Notes: generated by a model from the letters alone, not told the origin. A DNA stretch of 64,000 nt from Labedella phragmitis (GCF_004078635.1 NZ_RZNB01000002.1:186001-250000), one strand, 5' to 3'. Positions 17,613-26,963 are shown, numbered from the stretch's first letter. Numbers and translations are program-made.

Positions 17613-18096
17613 GCGCGAGATCCGGATCTTCGGCGACCCGATCCTCAAGACGGCGTGCGAGCCCATCGGCGAGATCACCGACAAGGTGAGGGGCCTCGTC
17701 GAGGACCTGCTCGACTCCGTCGCTCTCCCCGGGCGGGCCGGCGTCGCCGCCAACCAGATCGGCGTCGGCCTGCGTGCCTTCAGCTACAACGTCGACGGCC
17801 AGATCGGCTACGTCATCAACCCGGTGCTCGTCGAGACGCGTGGGGAGCCCGAGCCGGTCGACGAGGGCTGCCTCTCCGTCCCGGGCCTCTGGTACCCCAC
17901 GGTGCGCTATCCCTTCGCGCGCGTCACGGGTGTCGATCTCGAGGGGAACGCGATCGAGGTCTCCGGCACCGGGGTACTCGCGCAGGCGCTCCAGCACGAG
18001 ACGGACCACCTCGACGGCACCCTCTACCTCGACCGCCTCGACAAGGAGAATCGTCGAGCCGCCATGAAAGAGGTTCGAGAGTCGTCCTGGTTCTGA
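17605..18096 (+). CDS. def: peptide deformylase
   Basis: A 163-residue metalloenzyme that removes the formyl group from nascent proteins. All three signatures are visible: motif 1 GVAANQIG (46-53), motif 2 EGCLSVPG with metal ligand Cys89, and motif 3 QHETDHLDG with His131, catalytic Glu132 and His135. The ATG at 17605 overlaps the upstream ATPase gene (ATGGCTGA), so translation is probably coupled. It converges on the acyl-CoA synthetase gene. Confidence 0.95.
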   Translation: MAEREIRIFGDPILKTACEPIGEITDKVRGLVEDLLDSVALPGRAGVAANQIGVGLRAFSYNVDGQIGYVINPVLVETRGEPEPVDEGCLSVPGLWYPTVRYPFARVTGVDLEGNAIEVSGTGVLAQALQHETDHLDGTLYLDRLDKENRRAAMKEVRESSWF

Positions 18097-18106
18097 TACG
18101 GCGGAC

Positions 18107-18133
18107 CGGTGCGCCGGCCGAGGCCGCGCACCG
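18107..18133. terminator. hairpin between convergent def and acyl-CoA synthetase genes
   Basis: CGGTGCGC and GCGCACCG, separated by 11 bases, form an 8-bp stem in the 45-base gap between the two stops. There is no T-run. Probable bidirectional terminator. Confidence 0.45.
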
Positions 18134-18141
18134 AACGTCGG

Positions 18142-19968
18142 TCAGCCGACGGTCGTGAGGCCTTGCGTCGGCGGCGGGTTGAGGGCGTAGATGCCCTCGA
18201 TGTCGTCGGCGAAGTCCGACAAGATGACGTTCCGCTTGATGCTCATCTTCGGCGTGAGGTGCCCGGACGCCTCGGTGAACTCGATGGGCAGGACCACGAA
18301 CTTCCGAACGGACTCGGCTCGCGACACCTTCGCGTTCGCGGCGTCGATCGCGCGCTGGATCTCGGCGAGGACGGCGGGGTTCGTCGCCGCGTCGGCGAGC
18401 GATAAGTCGCGATCCTGGCCGTTGTTCTCGAGCCACGTCGGGAGCATCTCCGAGTCGAGCGTCACGAGGGCCGAGATGAAGGGCTTCTGGTCGCCCACGA
18501 CGACGACCTGGCCGACGACGGGGTTGGAGCGGATCGGATCCTCGAGTGCCGCAGGAGCGACGTTCTTGCCGCCGGCGGTGACGATGATCTCCTTCTTGCG
18601 GCCCGTGATCGTGAGGAAGCCCTCCGAGTCGAAGGAGCCGATGTCACCCGTCTTGAACCACTCTCCGTCGAACGCCGCGCTCGTCGCCTCGGGGTTCCTC
18701 CAGTACTCGCGGAAGACGTTGATGCCGGACACCTCGACCTCGCCGTCGTCCATGACGCGGATGCCGACGCCCGGGAGAGCGGGACCCACCGAGCCGATCT
18801 TCGACCGGTTCGCGAGGTTGACGCTCGCCGGCGCCGTCGTCTCGGTGAGGCCGTAACCCTCGAGGATGACGATCCCGAGGCTGTGGAAGAAGTGCCCCAG
18901 CCGTGGCCCGAGGGGCGCGGAACCCGAGACGGCGTACTCGACCCGCCCGCCCATCGCCGAACGGAGCTTGCTGTAGACGAGGCGGTTGAACAGGGCGAAC
19001 TTGACCCGCAGCGCGAGAGGCACGCTGCCGGTCTCCGCCGCCTTGCTGTGCTCGACGGCGACCTCGGCCGCCGCACGGAATATCTTTCCGCGCCCGCCGG
19101 CCTCGGCTTTCTGCTCGGCAGAGTTGTAGACCTTCTCGAACACGCGCGGCACGGCGAGGAGGAACGTCGGCTGGAAGGTCCCGAGCGAGGGGAGGAGCTG
19201 CTTCGTGTCCGGCTGGTGACCCGTCTTGACGCCGCCGTGCACCGCGAGGATCGAGATGAACCGGGCGAAGACGTGGGCTGTCGTGATGAACAGGAGCGTG
19301 GATGCGCCGGTGTGCACGACCTCGCTCATGGCGACCGCGGCGTTTCGGGAGAGCTCGACGAAGTTCGAGTGCGTCAGCACGCAACCCTTCGGCTTCCCCG
19401 TCGACCCCGACGTGTAGATGAGGGTCGCGATGTCGGTGCCGACCGCGATCGAGCGCCGTCGCTCGATCTCCTCGTCGGAGACGGCGGTGCCGGAAGCCGC
19501 GAGCTTGTCGAGGTCGCCGAGGTCGACCTGCCACACGGAGCGGACGTCGGGCAGGTCCCCGTGGACCTCGTCGAATCGGGCGAAGTGCTCCGCCGTCTCG
19601 ACGATCATCGCGATCGCCCCCGAGTCTGCGAGGTTCCAGTGGACCTGACTCGGCGCGCTCGTCTCGTAGACGGGCACGAGCACGGCTCCGGCGAACCACG
19701 TCGCGAAGTCGACGAGCGTCCACTCGTAACGCGTCTTGCACATGAAGCCGATCTTGTCGCCCGGCTCGATGCCGGCGGCGACGAGGCCCTTCGCGAGGGC
19801 GATCACCTGACGGTGGAACTCACGCGCGGACACGTCGACCCATCCACCATCGTGCGGAAGGGCGAAGAGCGCGGCGTCCGGAGTGGCCCGCACACGATCG
19901 ATGAGCAGGTCCGTCGCGTTCGCGTCGGGATCGGCCGGCACGACGGCCGGTACCACGAACTGTTCCAC
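18142..19968 (-). CDS. fadD: long-chain fatty acyl-CoA synthetase (AMP-forming)
   Basis: A 608-residue adenylate-forming enzyme that activates fatty acids to acyl-CoA. Motifs: the AMP-binding loop IYTSGSTGKPKG (184-195), GYGLTETTAP, the hinge region FKTGDIG, and GRKKEIIVTAGGKNVAP with the C-terminal lysine region. The length and the EGYGLTE/GGKNVAP forms match the FadD15/long-chain group. Its start faces glucokinase across 174 bases. It probably feeds exogenous or recycled fatty acids into lipid metabolism; chain-length preference cannot be read. Confidence 0.92.
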   Translation of the reverse strand: MEQFVVPAVVPADPDANATDLLIDRVRATPDAALFALPHDGGWVDVSAREFHRQVIALAKGLVAAGIEPGDKIGFMCKTRYEWTLVDFATWFAGAVLVPVYETSAPSQVHWNLADSGAIAMIVETAEHFARFDEVHGDLPDVRSVWQVDLGDLDKLAASGTAVSDEEIERRRSIAVGTDIATLIYTSGSTGKPKGCVLTHSNFVELSRNAAVAMSEVVHTGASTLLFITTAHVFARFISILAVHGGVKTGHQPDTKQLLPSLGTFQPTFLLAVPRVFEKVYNSAEQKAEAGGRGKIFRAAAEVAVEHSKAAETGSVPLALRVKFALFNRLVYSKLRSAMGGRVEYAVSGSAPLGPRLGHFFHSLGIVILEGYGLTETTAPASVNLANRSKIGSVGPALPGVGIRVMDDGEVEVSGINVFREYWRNPEATSAAFDGEWFKTGDIGSFDSEGFLTITGRKKEIIVTAGGKNVAPAALEDPIRSNPVVGQVVVVGDQKPFISALVTLDSEMLPTWLENNGQDRDLSLADAATNPAVLAEIQRAIDAANAKVSRAESVRKFVVLPIEFTEASGHLTPKMSIKRNVILSDFADDIEGIYALNPPPTQGLTTVG

Positions 19969-20142
19969 GTCAACTCCTTTGATGGCGCGAGAAAGATTGT
20001 CCCCCTACTCTAAGCGTTCGGGCGGGGAAGCACGTCGCGCCGGGCCGCCCTTCTCGCGCCCGTGCCGTCGGCGGCATACACTCGTTGAGGTCGTTCGCCC
20101 GAGAGAGGCGTCCCGACCTCGGCACTCAGGAGGTACACGCGC

Positions 20143-21105
20143 GTGCTCGCGATCGGAATCGACATCGGTGGCACCAAGATCGCCGGAGCCCTCGTCGACG
20201 AGGACGGCCAGATCCTCGCCGAGAAGCGCGTCCCCTCGCCCGCTTCGTCCGCGACCCTCATCGAGGACGCCGTCGTCGCCATGGTGCAGGAACTCGCGGT
20301 CGGTCATGACGTCGCGGGTGTGGGAGTCGCCGCCGCCGGCTTCATCGACGCCGCCCAGTCGACCGTCTATTACGCCCCGAACCTCAGCTGGCGGAACGAA
20401 CCCTTCGAGGCCAAGCTCACGGCCCGGCTCGGCCTCCCCGTCGTCATCGAGAACGACGCGAACGCGGCGGGCTGGGCGGAATTCCGCTTCGGAGCTGGCC
20501 GGCTCGTGAGCGACATGGTGGTCCTCACCATCGGAACGGGAGTCGGCGGGGCCATCGTCACGGGCGACGCCCTGTTCCGCGGCGGCTTCGGCGTCGGAGC
20601 CGAGATCGGGCACATGCGCGTCGTGCCCGGCGGACTCCCATGCGGATGCGGGCAGCGCGGCTGCATCGAGCAGTACGCGTCCGGTCGAGCCCTCTTGCGT
20701 TACGCCAACGAGCTCGCCGACGCCGGCGGCATCGGGCAGACGCTCGCTGCGCGTCGCGCTCACGCACCTCTCGACGGAGCGGTGCTCTCCGAACTCATCC
20801 TCGCGCAGGACGGCGGCGCTCTCGCGGCGCTCCGGCAGCTCGGGAGCTGGATCGGGCAGGCGAGTGCGAGCCTCGGAGCGATCCTCGACCCGCAGATCTT
20901 CGTGATCGGGGGAGGTGTCGCGCAGTCCGGGGACCTCCTGCTCGATCCCATCCGACAGGCATACATCGAGCACATTCCGGCCCGCGGGTATCACCCGGTG
21001 CCCGAGTTCGCCATCGCCGAGCTCGTCAACGATGCCGGCGTCGTAGGTGCGGCCGACCTCGCCCGCATCAGCGCCGAGCGCCGTGTCCGCGGCGCCCGGC
21101 TCTGA
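20143..21105 (+). CDS. glk: ROK-family glucokinase
   Basis: A 320-residue sugar kinase that phosphorylates glucose with ATP. It begins with the phosphate-binding motif GIDIGGTKIAGALV, has the sugar-binding ENDANAAGWAE and the GHMRV segment, and the ROK zinc motif C-G-C-G-x2-G-C-x-E (PCGCGQRGCIEQYASG). There is no N-terminal DNA-binding domain, so it is an enzyme rather than a ROK repressor. GTG start after GGAGG. plsC follows 24 bases later, an arrangement also common in other Actinobacteria. Confidence 0.93.
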   Translation: MLAIGIDIGGTKIAGALVDEDGQILAEKRVPSPASSATLIEDAVVAMVQELAVGHDVAGVGVAAAGFIDAAQSTVYYAPNLSWRNEPFEAKLTARLGLPVVIENDANAAGWAEFRFGAGRLVSDMVVLTIGTGVGGAIVTGDALFRGGFGVGAEIGHMRVVPGGLPCGCGQRGCIEQYASGRALLRYANELADAGGIGQTLAARRAHAPLDGAVLSELILAQDGGALAALRQLGSWIGQASASLGAILDPQIFVIGGGVAQSGDLLLDPIRQAYIEHIPARGYHPVPEFAIAELVNDAGVVGAADLARISAERRVRGARL

Positions 21106-21129
21106 GGCGAGACCGAGAAGAGGACGACA

Positions 21130-21819
21130 GTGTTCTACTGGTTCATGAAGCACATCGTCGCGGGCCCGCTGCTCAAAGCGCTGTTCCGACCGTGGGTGGT
21201 CGGCGCCGAGAACGTCCCGAAGACCGGCGGAGTGATCCTCGCGAGCAATCACCTCTCGGTCATCGACTCGATCTTCCTTCCCCTCTACCTCGACAGGCCG
21301 ATCTCCTTCCTCGCGAAGAGCGAATACTTCACCGGAACGGGGCTCAAGGGCTGGGCCACGCGGATGTTCATGCGCGCGACGGGGCAGCTTCCCATCGACC
21401 GCTCCGGAGGGAAGGCCTCCGAGGCGTCGCTCAATACGGGGCTCGGGGTGCTCGGCCGCGGTGAGTTGCTCGGCATCTATCCGGAGGGCACGCGTAGCCC
21501 CGACGCCCGCATGTATCGCGGCCGCACCGGCGTCGCGCGCATGGTGCTCGAAGCGGGAGTCCCGATCGTCCCGGTGGCCATGATCGACACCGAGAAGGTC
21601 ATGCCGATCGGCACACGGCTCCCGAAGATCCGCCGCCCGGGGATCATCATCGGCGAGCCCCTCGACTTCTCCCGCTTCGACGGACTCGAGGGCGATCGCT
21701 TCGTGTTGCGCTCCGTGACGGACGAACTCATGTACGAGCTCAACCGTCTCAGCGGGCAGGAGTACGTCGACGTCTACGCGACGACCATGAAGGGAAAGGC
21801 CCCCTCGGTTTCGAGATAG
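21130..21819 (+). CDS. plsC: 1-acyl-sn-glycerol-3-phosphate acyltransferase
   Basis: A 229-residue membrane-associated acyltransferase making phosphatidic acid from lysophosphatidic acid. The catalytic H-x4-D motif is SNHLSVID (His41, Asp46); the glycerophosphate-binding motif is YPEGTRS near residue 118; VPIVPVAMI is the third block. GTG start. It probably shares a transcript with glucokinase. Confidence 0.9.
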   Translation: MFYWFMKHIVAGPLLKALFRPWVVGAENVPKTGGVILASNHLSVIDSIFLPLYLDRPISFLAKSEYFTGTGLKGWATRMFMRATGQLPIDRSGGKASEASLNTGLGVLGRGELLGIYPEGTRSPDARMYRGRTGVARMVLEAGVPIVPVAMIDTEKVMPIGTRLPKIRRPGIIIGEPLDFSRFDGLEGDRFVLRSVTDELMYELNRLSGQEYVDVYATTMKGKAPSVSR

Positions 21820-21888
21820 TGTGGTGGGCCTACACCCATTCACTCGTGGGCACCGGTGTGCCCGCTCGACGATCAGGAAACAACTCTC

Positions 21889-23259
21889 GTGACCCAGCTG
21901 ACGGAACCAGTCGTGACGCCTGACGATTCTGTGATCGCCGGTCTCGACTATTGGCGTCAGCTTCCGATCAAGCAGCAACCGCAGTGGGACTCGTCGACCG
22001 AGGCCTCGGCGGCATCCGCCGAGATCGCGTCGCTTCCGCCCCTCGTCTTCGCCGGCGAGGTCGACATCCTGCGGGAACGCCTCGCCCGAGCCGCTCGCGG
22101 CGACGCCTTCCTCCTCCAGGGCGGCGATTGCGCCGAGACGTTCGCGGGTGCGACGGCCGAGCAGATCCGCAACAGGGTCAAGACGATCCTGCAGATGGCG
22201 GTTGTCCTCACCTACGGTGCGTCCATGCCCGTCGTGAAGATGGGTCGCATGGCCGGTCAGTTCGCGAAGCCGCGCTCGAGCGACACGGAGACGCGGGGCG
22301 GCGTGACGCTCCCGGCGTACCGCGGCGACATCGTCAACGGCTACGACTTCACCCCGGAATCGCGACGAGCCGACCCGTCGCGTCTCGTGAAGGGCTACCA
22401 CACGGCCGCCTCGACGCTCAATCTCATCCGTGCGTTCACGCAGGGCGGTTTCGCCGACCTCCGCGAGGTGCACTCGTGGAACAAGGGCTTCGCGGCGAAC
22501 CCGGCGAACCAGCGCTACGAGCAGCTCGCGAAAGACATCGACAAGGCGATCCGCTTCATGGAGGCGGCCGGTGCCGACTTCGACGAACTGAAGCGCGTCG
22601 AGTTCTACACGGCGCACGAAGGCCTGCTCATGGACTACGAGCGGCCGATGACGCGCATCGACTCGCGAACCGGGACGCCGTACAACACGTCGGCGCACTT
22701 CGTGTGGATCGGGGAGCGCACGCGCGAGCTCGACGGCGCTCACGTCGATTTCCTGTCCCGCGTCCGCAACCCGATCGGTGTCAAGCTCGGTCCGTCCACG
22801 ACGCCCGACGACATGCTCGCTCTCGTGGACAAGCTCGACCCCGACCGCGAGCCGGGCCGCTTGACCTTCATCACCCGCATGGGTGCCGGCAAGATCCGCG
22901 AGGCGCTGCCTCCGCTGCTCGAGGCCATCAAGGCCTCGGACGCGAGGCCGCTGTGGGTCACCGACCCGATGCACGGCAACGGGCTCACGACGCCGACGGG
23001 CTACAAGACGCGTCGTTTCGACGACGTCGTGGACGAGGTCAAGGGCTTCTTCGAGGCCCACCGCGCGGCGGGCACGCACCCGGGCGGTATCCACGTGGAG
23101 CTCACGGGAGACGATGTCACCGAGTGCCTCGGCGGCTCCGAGCACATCGACGAGGCGACCCTCGCGACGCGCTACGAGTCGCTGTGCGATCCGCGCCTGA
23201 ACCACATGCAGTCGCTCGAACTCGCGTTCCTGGTGGCGGAGGAACTCGCACAGGTCTGA
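21889..23259 (+). CDS. aroG: class II 3-deoxy-7-phosphoheptulonate synthase
   Basis: A 456-residue DAHP synthase, first enzyme of the shikimate pathway, joining phosphoenolpyruvate and erythrose-4-phosphate. Class II (plant/actinobacterial) signatures are clear: LLQGGDCAETF, GRMAGQFAKPRS, SWNKGF, and WVTDPMHGN. The GTG at 21889 is chosen (MTQLTEPVV) because AGGAAA stands upstream; the longer frame from 21856 adds 11 residues with no ribosome site. In Mycobacterium the homologous gene also lies beside pknL. A perfect hairpin follows the stop. Confidence 0.96.
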   Translation: MTQLTEPVVTPDDSVIAGLDYWRQLPIKQQPQWDSSTEASAASAEIASLPPLVFAGEVDILRERLARAARGDAFLLQGGDCAETFAGATAEQIRNRVKTILQMAVVLTYGASMPVVKMGRMAGQFAKPRSSDTETRGGVTLPAYRGDIVNGYDFTPESRRADPSRLVKGYHTAASTLNLIRAFTQGGFADLREVHSWNKGFAANPANQRYEQLAKDIDKAIRFMEAAGADFDELKRVEFYTAHEGLLMDYERPMTRIDSRTGTPYNTSAHFVWIGERTRELDGAHVDFLSRVRNPIGVKLGPSTTPDDMLALVDKLDPDREPGRLTFITRMGAGKIREALPPLLEAIKASDARPLWVTDPMHGNGLTTPTGYKTRRFDDVVDEVKGFFEAHRAAGTHPGGIHVELTGDDVTECLGGSEHIDEATLATRYESLCDPRLNHMQSLELAFLVAEELAQV

Positions 23260-23272
23260 TCCGACAGGCACG

Positions 23273-23313
23273 ATGATGACGCCCCCGCGAGTGGATCGCG
23301 GGGGCGTCATCAT
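23273..23313. terminator. bidirectional terminator between aroG and the kinase gene
   Basis: A perfect 18-bp stem (ATGATGACGCCCCCGCGA and its complement) with a 5-base loop GTGGA, located between the stops of the convergent aroG and pknL genes. The AT-rich base of the stem gives a short T-containing tail on both strands. Confidence 0.85.
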
Positions 23314-23344
23314 TCGTGCTCCGCGTCGCGGCCCGGAACCGCTC

Positions 23345-25264
23345 CTACAGGTTCGCGGCGATCGTGACGGTCGAGCCGCGTTTGATGAAGGTGCGGGCCT
23401 CGGCGTCCTGCGACACGATCGAGAAGACGTCCTCGGCCCAGAGGTTCTCCGGGACGACCGTCTCGAGTTCGACGATGAATCCGCGCTCCTCGAGAGCGGC
23501 CTTGGCGTCGGCGATCGTCAGTCCGACGACGTCCGGGACCTCGACGACGTCTGGACCCTTGGAGACCACGAGCGTGACCGTGTCGCCGGGGCGCAGGGGG
23601 CCTTCCGGAACGATGACGCGAATGACCTGACCCTTCTCGAAGTCGTCGCTGAACTCCTGCTGGTTGTCGTCGGCGACGTCGAGTCCGACGGACTCGAGAT
23701 CGTTCCGCGCCGTGCTCTGGCCCTGACCGACGACGTCGGGGACGCCGCCGACGGAGACGACGACATCGAGAGCAGCCCCTTGGAGGACGGACCCGGCCTC
23801 CTTCACGAAATCGGCGCCGTTCGCATCGGTCACACTCAGGACGACGTCCTTCGGGACGTCTCCGGAGTACTGTTCCGTCGGCTCGTTCACCGTCAGTCGA
23901 TTGGCTTCGGCGAACTCCCTGACCTCTGCGATGGTCTTGCCCTGCAGCATCCCGATCGAGACGGGCTGCCGCCCCTGCGAGACGTAGAGGGTGACGGTGC
24001 CGTTCTTGTCGATGAAGGTGCCGGGCTCCGGATCCGTCCGGGTCACGAGACCCTCGGTCACGTCGAAGCTGTACTCCTGCACTCCGGCGACCTCGAACCC
24101 GAGCTCCGTGAGGCGCTCGGTCGCGGCTTCCGGCTCCGCACCGGCGAGGTCGGGCACCTGGACCTGAGACCCGGGGCCGGACCCGAAGTACCAGCCGGTG
24201 CCGCCCGCCAGCCCGGCGAGGAGGAGCACCACGAGGAACAGTGCGAAGCCCTTCCGCCGACGTCGTGCCGTGCGCACGGTGAGGCGGGTCGCCTCGTCAT
24301 CGGAGGCGTCGGTCGATGCCGTCGTGGGGCTTGCGAGCACGTTCGTGAGCTCGGAACCGCCCGGCAGCGGCAGCGGAGGGAGGAACATCGTCGATTGCGT
24401 GCTCGTCGAGACGCTGAAGCCGAGCCTGCCCTCGATCTCGTGGAGACGCTCGAGCAGTTCGCCGGCGTTCGACGGGCGCTGCTCCGGGTCGCGCTCGGTG
24501 GCCCACAGCACGAGGTCGTCGAGCTCGTCGGGGACCTCGGGGTTGCGAGCGCTCGGACGAGGAACCGAATCGTTCGCGTGCTGGTAGGCGATCTGCATGG
24601 GCTGCTCGCCCTTGTACGGCTGCTCGCCCGTGAGCATCTCGTACATCATGATGCCGAGCGCGTAGATGTCGCTGCGCGTGTCGGCGATGCCGCGCGTCAC
24701 GAGCTCGGGGGAGAGGTATGCGATCGTTCCGAGGAGAGCCTGCCCCGTCGCGGTGTTGGCGCTCGCGGCGCGCGCGAGCCCGAAGTCGCTGATCTTGATG
24801 CGGCCGTCGTCGGCGAGCAGCACGTTCTCGGGTTTGACGTCGCGGTGGACGATCCCGGCCCGGTGCGCCGCGGCGAGGCCCGTGAGGACCGCGTCCATGA
24901 TGTCGACGACCTGTTGTGCGGAGAGCGTCCCACGCTCGGAGAGCAGCTCACGGAGCGTGATGCCGGGAAGGTACTCCATGACGAGGTAGGCCATGTCGCT
25001 GTCCTGGCCCTGATCGAAGACGCTCACGACGTGCGGGTTCGCGAGTCGGGCGGCGGAGCGCGCCTCCTGGACGAATCGGTTCTTGAAGGTCGAGTCGTCG
25101 GACAGGTGGCCGTGCATGATCTTGATCGCGACGCGGCGCTCGAGGCGCTGATCCGTGGCGAGATAGACCGTCGCCATCCCGCCCCTGGCGATGCGAGAGC
25201 GCACGAGGTATCGACCGTCGATGAGACGGCCGATCATCGGGTCGGTCTGCTGGCCAGTCGTCAC
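23345..25264 (-). CDS. pknL: Ser/Thr protein kinase with four PASTA domains (PknL type)
   Basis: A 639-residue membrane kinase. Kinase domain about 14-280: glycine loop IARGGMATVY, ATP Lys48 (VAIKI), catalytic HRDVKPEN (Asp142), DFG at 160-162, and an activation loop with Thr172/Thr174 before GTIAYLSPE. One transmembrane helix at about 339-361, then four PASTA repeats (about 366-639) that sense muropeptides or lipid II outside the cell. Gene order (aroG, kinase, Rv2175c-like protein, idsA-like gene) matches the pknL locus of Mycobacterium, so the symbol follows synteny, although the PASTA domains also resemble PknB. GTG start. Confidence 0.9.
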   Translation of the reverse strand: MTTGQQTDPMIGRLIDGRYLVRSRIARGGMATVYLATDQRLERRVAIKIMHGHLSDDSTFKNRFVQEARSAARLANPHVVSVFDQGQDSDMAYLVMEYLPGITLRELLSERGTLSAQQVVDIMDAVLTGLAAAHRAGIVHRDVKPENVLLADDGRIKISDFGLARAASANTATGQALLGTIAYLSPELVTRGIADTRSDIYALGIMMYEMLTGEQPYKGEQPMQIAYQHANDSVPRPSARNPEVPDELDDLVLWATERDPEQRPSNAGELLERLHEIEGRLGFSVSTSTQSTMFLPPLPLPGGSELTNVLASPTTASTDASDDEATRLTVRTARRRRKGFALFLVVLLLAGLAGGTGWYFGSGPGSQVQVPDLAGAEPEAATERLTELGFEVAGVQEYSFDVTEGLVTRTDPEPGTFIDKNGTVTLYVSQGRQPVSIGMLQGKTIAEVREFAEANRLTVNEPTEQYSGDVPKDVVLSVTDANGADFVKEAGSVLQGAALDVVVSVGGVPDVVGQGQSTARNDLESVGLDVADDNQQEFSDDFEKGQVIRVIVPEGPLRPGDTVTLVVSKGPDVVEVPDVVGLTIADAKAALEERGFIVELETVVPENLWAEDVFSIVSQDAEARTFIKRGSTVTIAANL

Positions 25265-25394
25265 AGTCAGATTCTAGGGAAGGGCGTCGCCGGGTCGCGG
25301 AAGGAACACGGGCAAACGGCGCATCCGACGCGATCGTCACTCGATCGTGAGCTTGATGCCGCCCCGGTGCGGGAGTCGACGCGGGTTGCCGCGT

Positions 25395-26399
25395 TCAGAG
25401 CTCGGCGAGCCAGGACCGCGCGGACTGCTCCCACTTCGCGTAGGCATCGGGATACGCGGAGATCTGGACCGCTTGTGCGGCTTCCGTCACCGACATGTCC
25501 CGCCATCCCGAGACGTCGAGGAGGCCGAGCGTCTTGCCGCGCACACCGACGAAGAACGCCGTGGACGAGTAGGTGGCGTCCTGGATCTGCTCGGGAGAAC
25601 CCCAGCCCTGGCTCGGGCGCTGCTGGAAAATGCCGAGGGAGTCGGCGTGACCGTGGTCGAGGTTGCGCAGTCCCGACTCCTGCATGGCGGCGGCGAGAGC
25701 CACGACGAGACCCTGTTCGTCCACGCCGAGCGACCGACCGACGGCGACGATGACAGCCGCGTTCGATCGCATCTCGGAGGTCAGGGGAGTCGTCTCGGCG
25801 GTCGGCGCCGGCGAGGGGACCGGTTCAGGGGCTGGAGCGGGAACGGGGGCCGCCGCTTCGCCCGGGATGGCGATCGTCTGTCCGGGGTAGATGATGCTCG
25901 ACCGGGTCAAGCCGTTCGTCTCGAGAATCGAGCTGACGGTCGTGCCGTGCTTCTTCGCGATCCCGATGAGCGTGTCGCCCGCGACCACCTCGTAGGCGCG
26001 CTCGGCGGGCTTCTCGGTCGGCGCGGGTGCCGGTGCCGGCGCGGGGCTCGACTCGGCCGCTCCGCCCAGGACGAGGGACTGCCCCGGATAGATCACCGAC
26101 GACCATTGGAGGCCGTTCGCCGTCAGCACCGCGGCGACCTCGAGCCCGAAGCGGCCAGCGATGGCCGAGACGGTATCCCCGGAGACGACGGTGTACGTGG
26201 CCGGCGCGCTGACCGCCGTCGGGACGATCGTCGTCGTCGGAGCGACGGTCGGCGGTGCCGGACGGGAGCGGTGCCCGCCGAGAGGCTCTGGAGATGTCCG
26301 AACGTCGGCGGTCGCGGCCGACGTCGGTTGCAGCGCTGCGGTGAGCGCGGCGACCACGGCGAGGGGAATCCCCATGGTGGTCCGGCGGATGACGGGCAT
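25395..26399 (-). CDS. secreted LysM protein with lysozyme-like C-terminal domain
   Basis: A 334-residue exported protein. A signal peptide (about 1-29, ending TSAATA) is followed by LysM 1 (about 68-112, YTVVSGDTVSAIA ... IYPGQSL), a Pro/Ala linker, LysM 2 (136-179), a second Pro/Ala linker, and a C-terminal domain with MQESGLRNL, GIFQQRPSQGWG and YPDAYAKWEQSA, which looks like a transglycosylase/lysozyme fold with Glu241 as the likely catalytic acid. It should bind and cut peptidoglycan. The ATG at 26399 follows GGGGGA. GTCACA repeats upstream suggest control by MtrA. Confidence 0.82.
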   Translation of the reverse strand: MPVIRRTTMGIPLAVVAALTAALQPTSAATADVRTSPEPLGGHRSRPAPPTVAPTTTIVPTAVSAPATYTVVSGDTVSAIAGRFGLEVAAVLTANGLQWSSVIYPGQSLVLGGAAESSPAPAPAPAPTEKPAERAYEVVAGDTLIGIAKKHGTTVSSILETNGLTRSSIIYPGQTIAIPGEAAAPVPAPAPEPVPSPAPTAETTPLTSEMRSNAAVIVAVGRSLGVDEQGLVVALAAAMQESGLRNLDHGHADSLGIFQQRPSQGWGSPEQIQDATYSSTAFFVGVRGKTLGLLDVSGWRDMSVTEAAQAVQISAYPDAYAKWEQSARSWLAEL

Positions 26400-26465
26400 C
26401 GTGTCCCCCAAAAGTAGGTCAAGAACGTGGCCACGGTGCCACACATGGAGAGGGGAGTCAACAGG

Positions 26466-26489
26466 TGTGACTGCTGTGACTGATGTGAT
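26466..26489 (-). promoter_or_regulatory. MtrA-like direct repeats upstream of the LysM gene
   Basis: Read on the minus strand, ATCACA, GTCACA and GTCACA occur at exact 9-base intervals (plus-strand 26484-26489, 26475-26480, 26466-26471), about 67-90 bases before the LysM gene start. Mycobacterial MtrA recognises repeats of the form GTCACAgcg and controls cell-wall hydrolase genes. The match to GTCACAGCA is close; binding is inference. Confidence 0.55.
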
Positions 26490-26574
26490 GAGGCGAGGAA
26501 AGAGGCCCACGATCGGCGGGCTCTCCTCGTCTGATGGAGTTGGCCCGCGCTCGGCGCCGTGGCAGACTCGTGCC

Positions 26575-26916
26575 GTGAACGATGTCTACTCCGCTCGTGA
26601 ATGGCTGACCGTTCCCGACGTCGCCGAGCGCCTCGGCCTCACGCCGAGCCGCGTGCGCCGACTGATCGAGGACCGTCACCTCGCGGCCATCCGTCGTGAC
26701 GGCGTCCTCCAGGTACCGAGCGTCTTCCTCGTCGGCGACGAGCCTCTCGGGGAACTTCGCGGAACGCTCACCGTGTTGAGCGACAACGGGTTCTCCGACG
26801 ACGAGGCCGTGCAGTGGCTCCTCGAGACGGAGGATGCGCTCGGCGCCGCTCCCATCGACGCCCTCCTCGCCGGACGCAAGGCCGAGGTCCGCCGCGTCGC
26901 CCAATCGCTCGCCTGA
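26575..26916 (+). CDS. Rv2175c-like DNA-binding protein (kinase substrate)
   Basis: A 113-residue protein with a helix-turn-helix at about residues 10-42 (LTVPDVAERLGLTPSRVRRLIEDRHL) and a C-terminal helical segment (FSDDEAVQWLLETED). It matches the Rv2175c family, a DNA-binding protein phosphorylated by PknL in Mycobacterium. The kinase gene is nearby, which supports the pairing. The GTG at 26575 is used; it lacks a clear ribosome site and may be leaderless. The gene is divergent from the LysM gene and converges on idsA. Confidence 0.85.
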   Translation: MNDVYSAREWLTVPDVAERLGLTPSRVRRLIEDRHLAAIRRDGVLQVPSVFLVGDEPLGELRGTLTVLSDNGFSDDEAVQWLLETEDALGAAPIDALLAGRKAEVRRVAQSLA

Positions 26917-26963
26917 CGTGCCGCGCCCGCGCCGGCGGGCCGAGGGTCAGGACGTCCGGGCGG

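Noticed and set aside
20005-23313. Minus-strand open frame of about 1100 codons opposite glk-plsC-aroG
   Set aside because: Antisense to three well-identified enzymes; no domain or ribosome site.
26400-26574. c-di-AMP (ydaO) riboswitch before the LysM gene
   Set aside because: Actinobacterial wall hydrolases often carry one, but the conserved core sequence is not seen here; MtrA-like repeats explain the region better.
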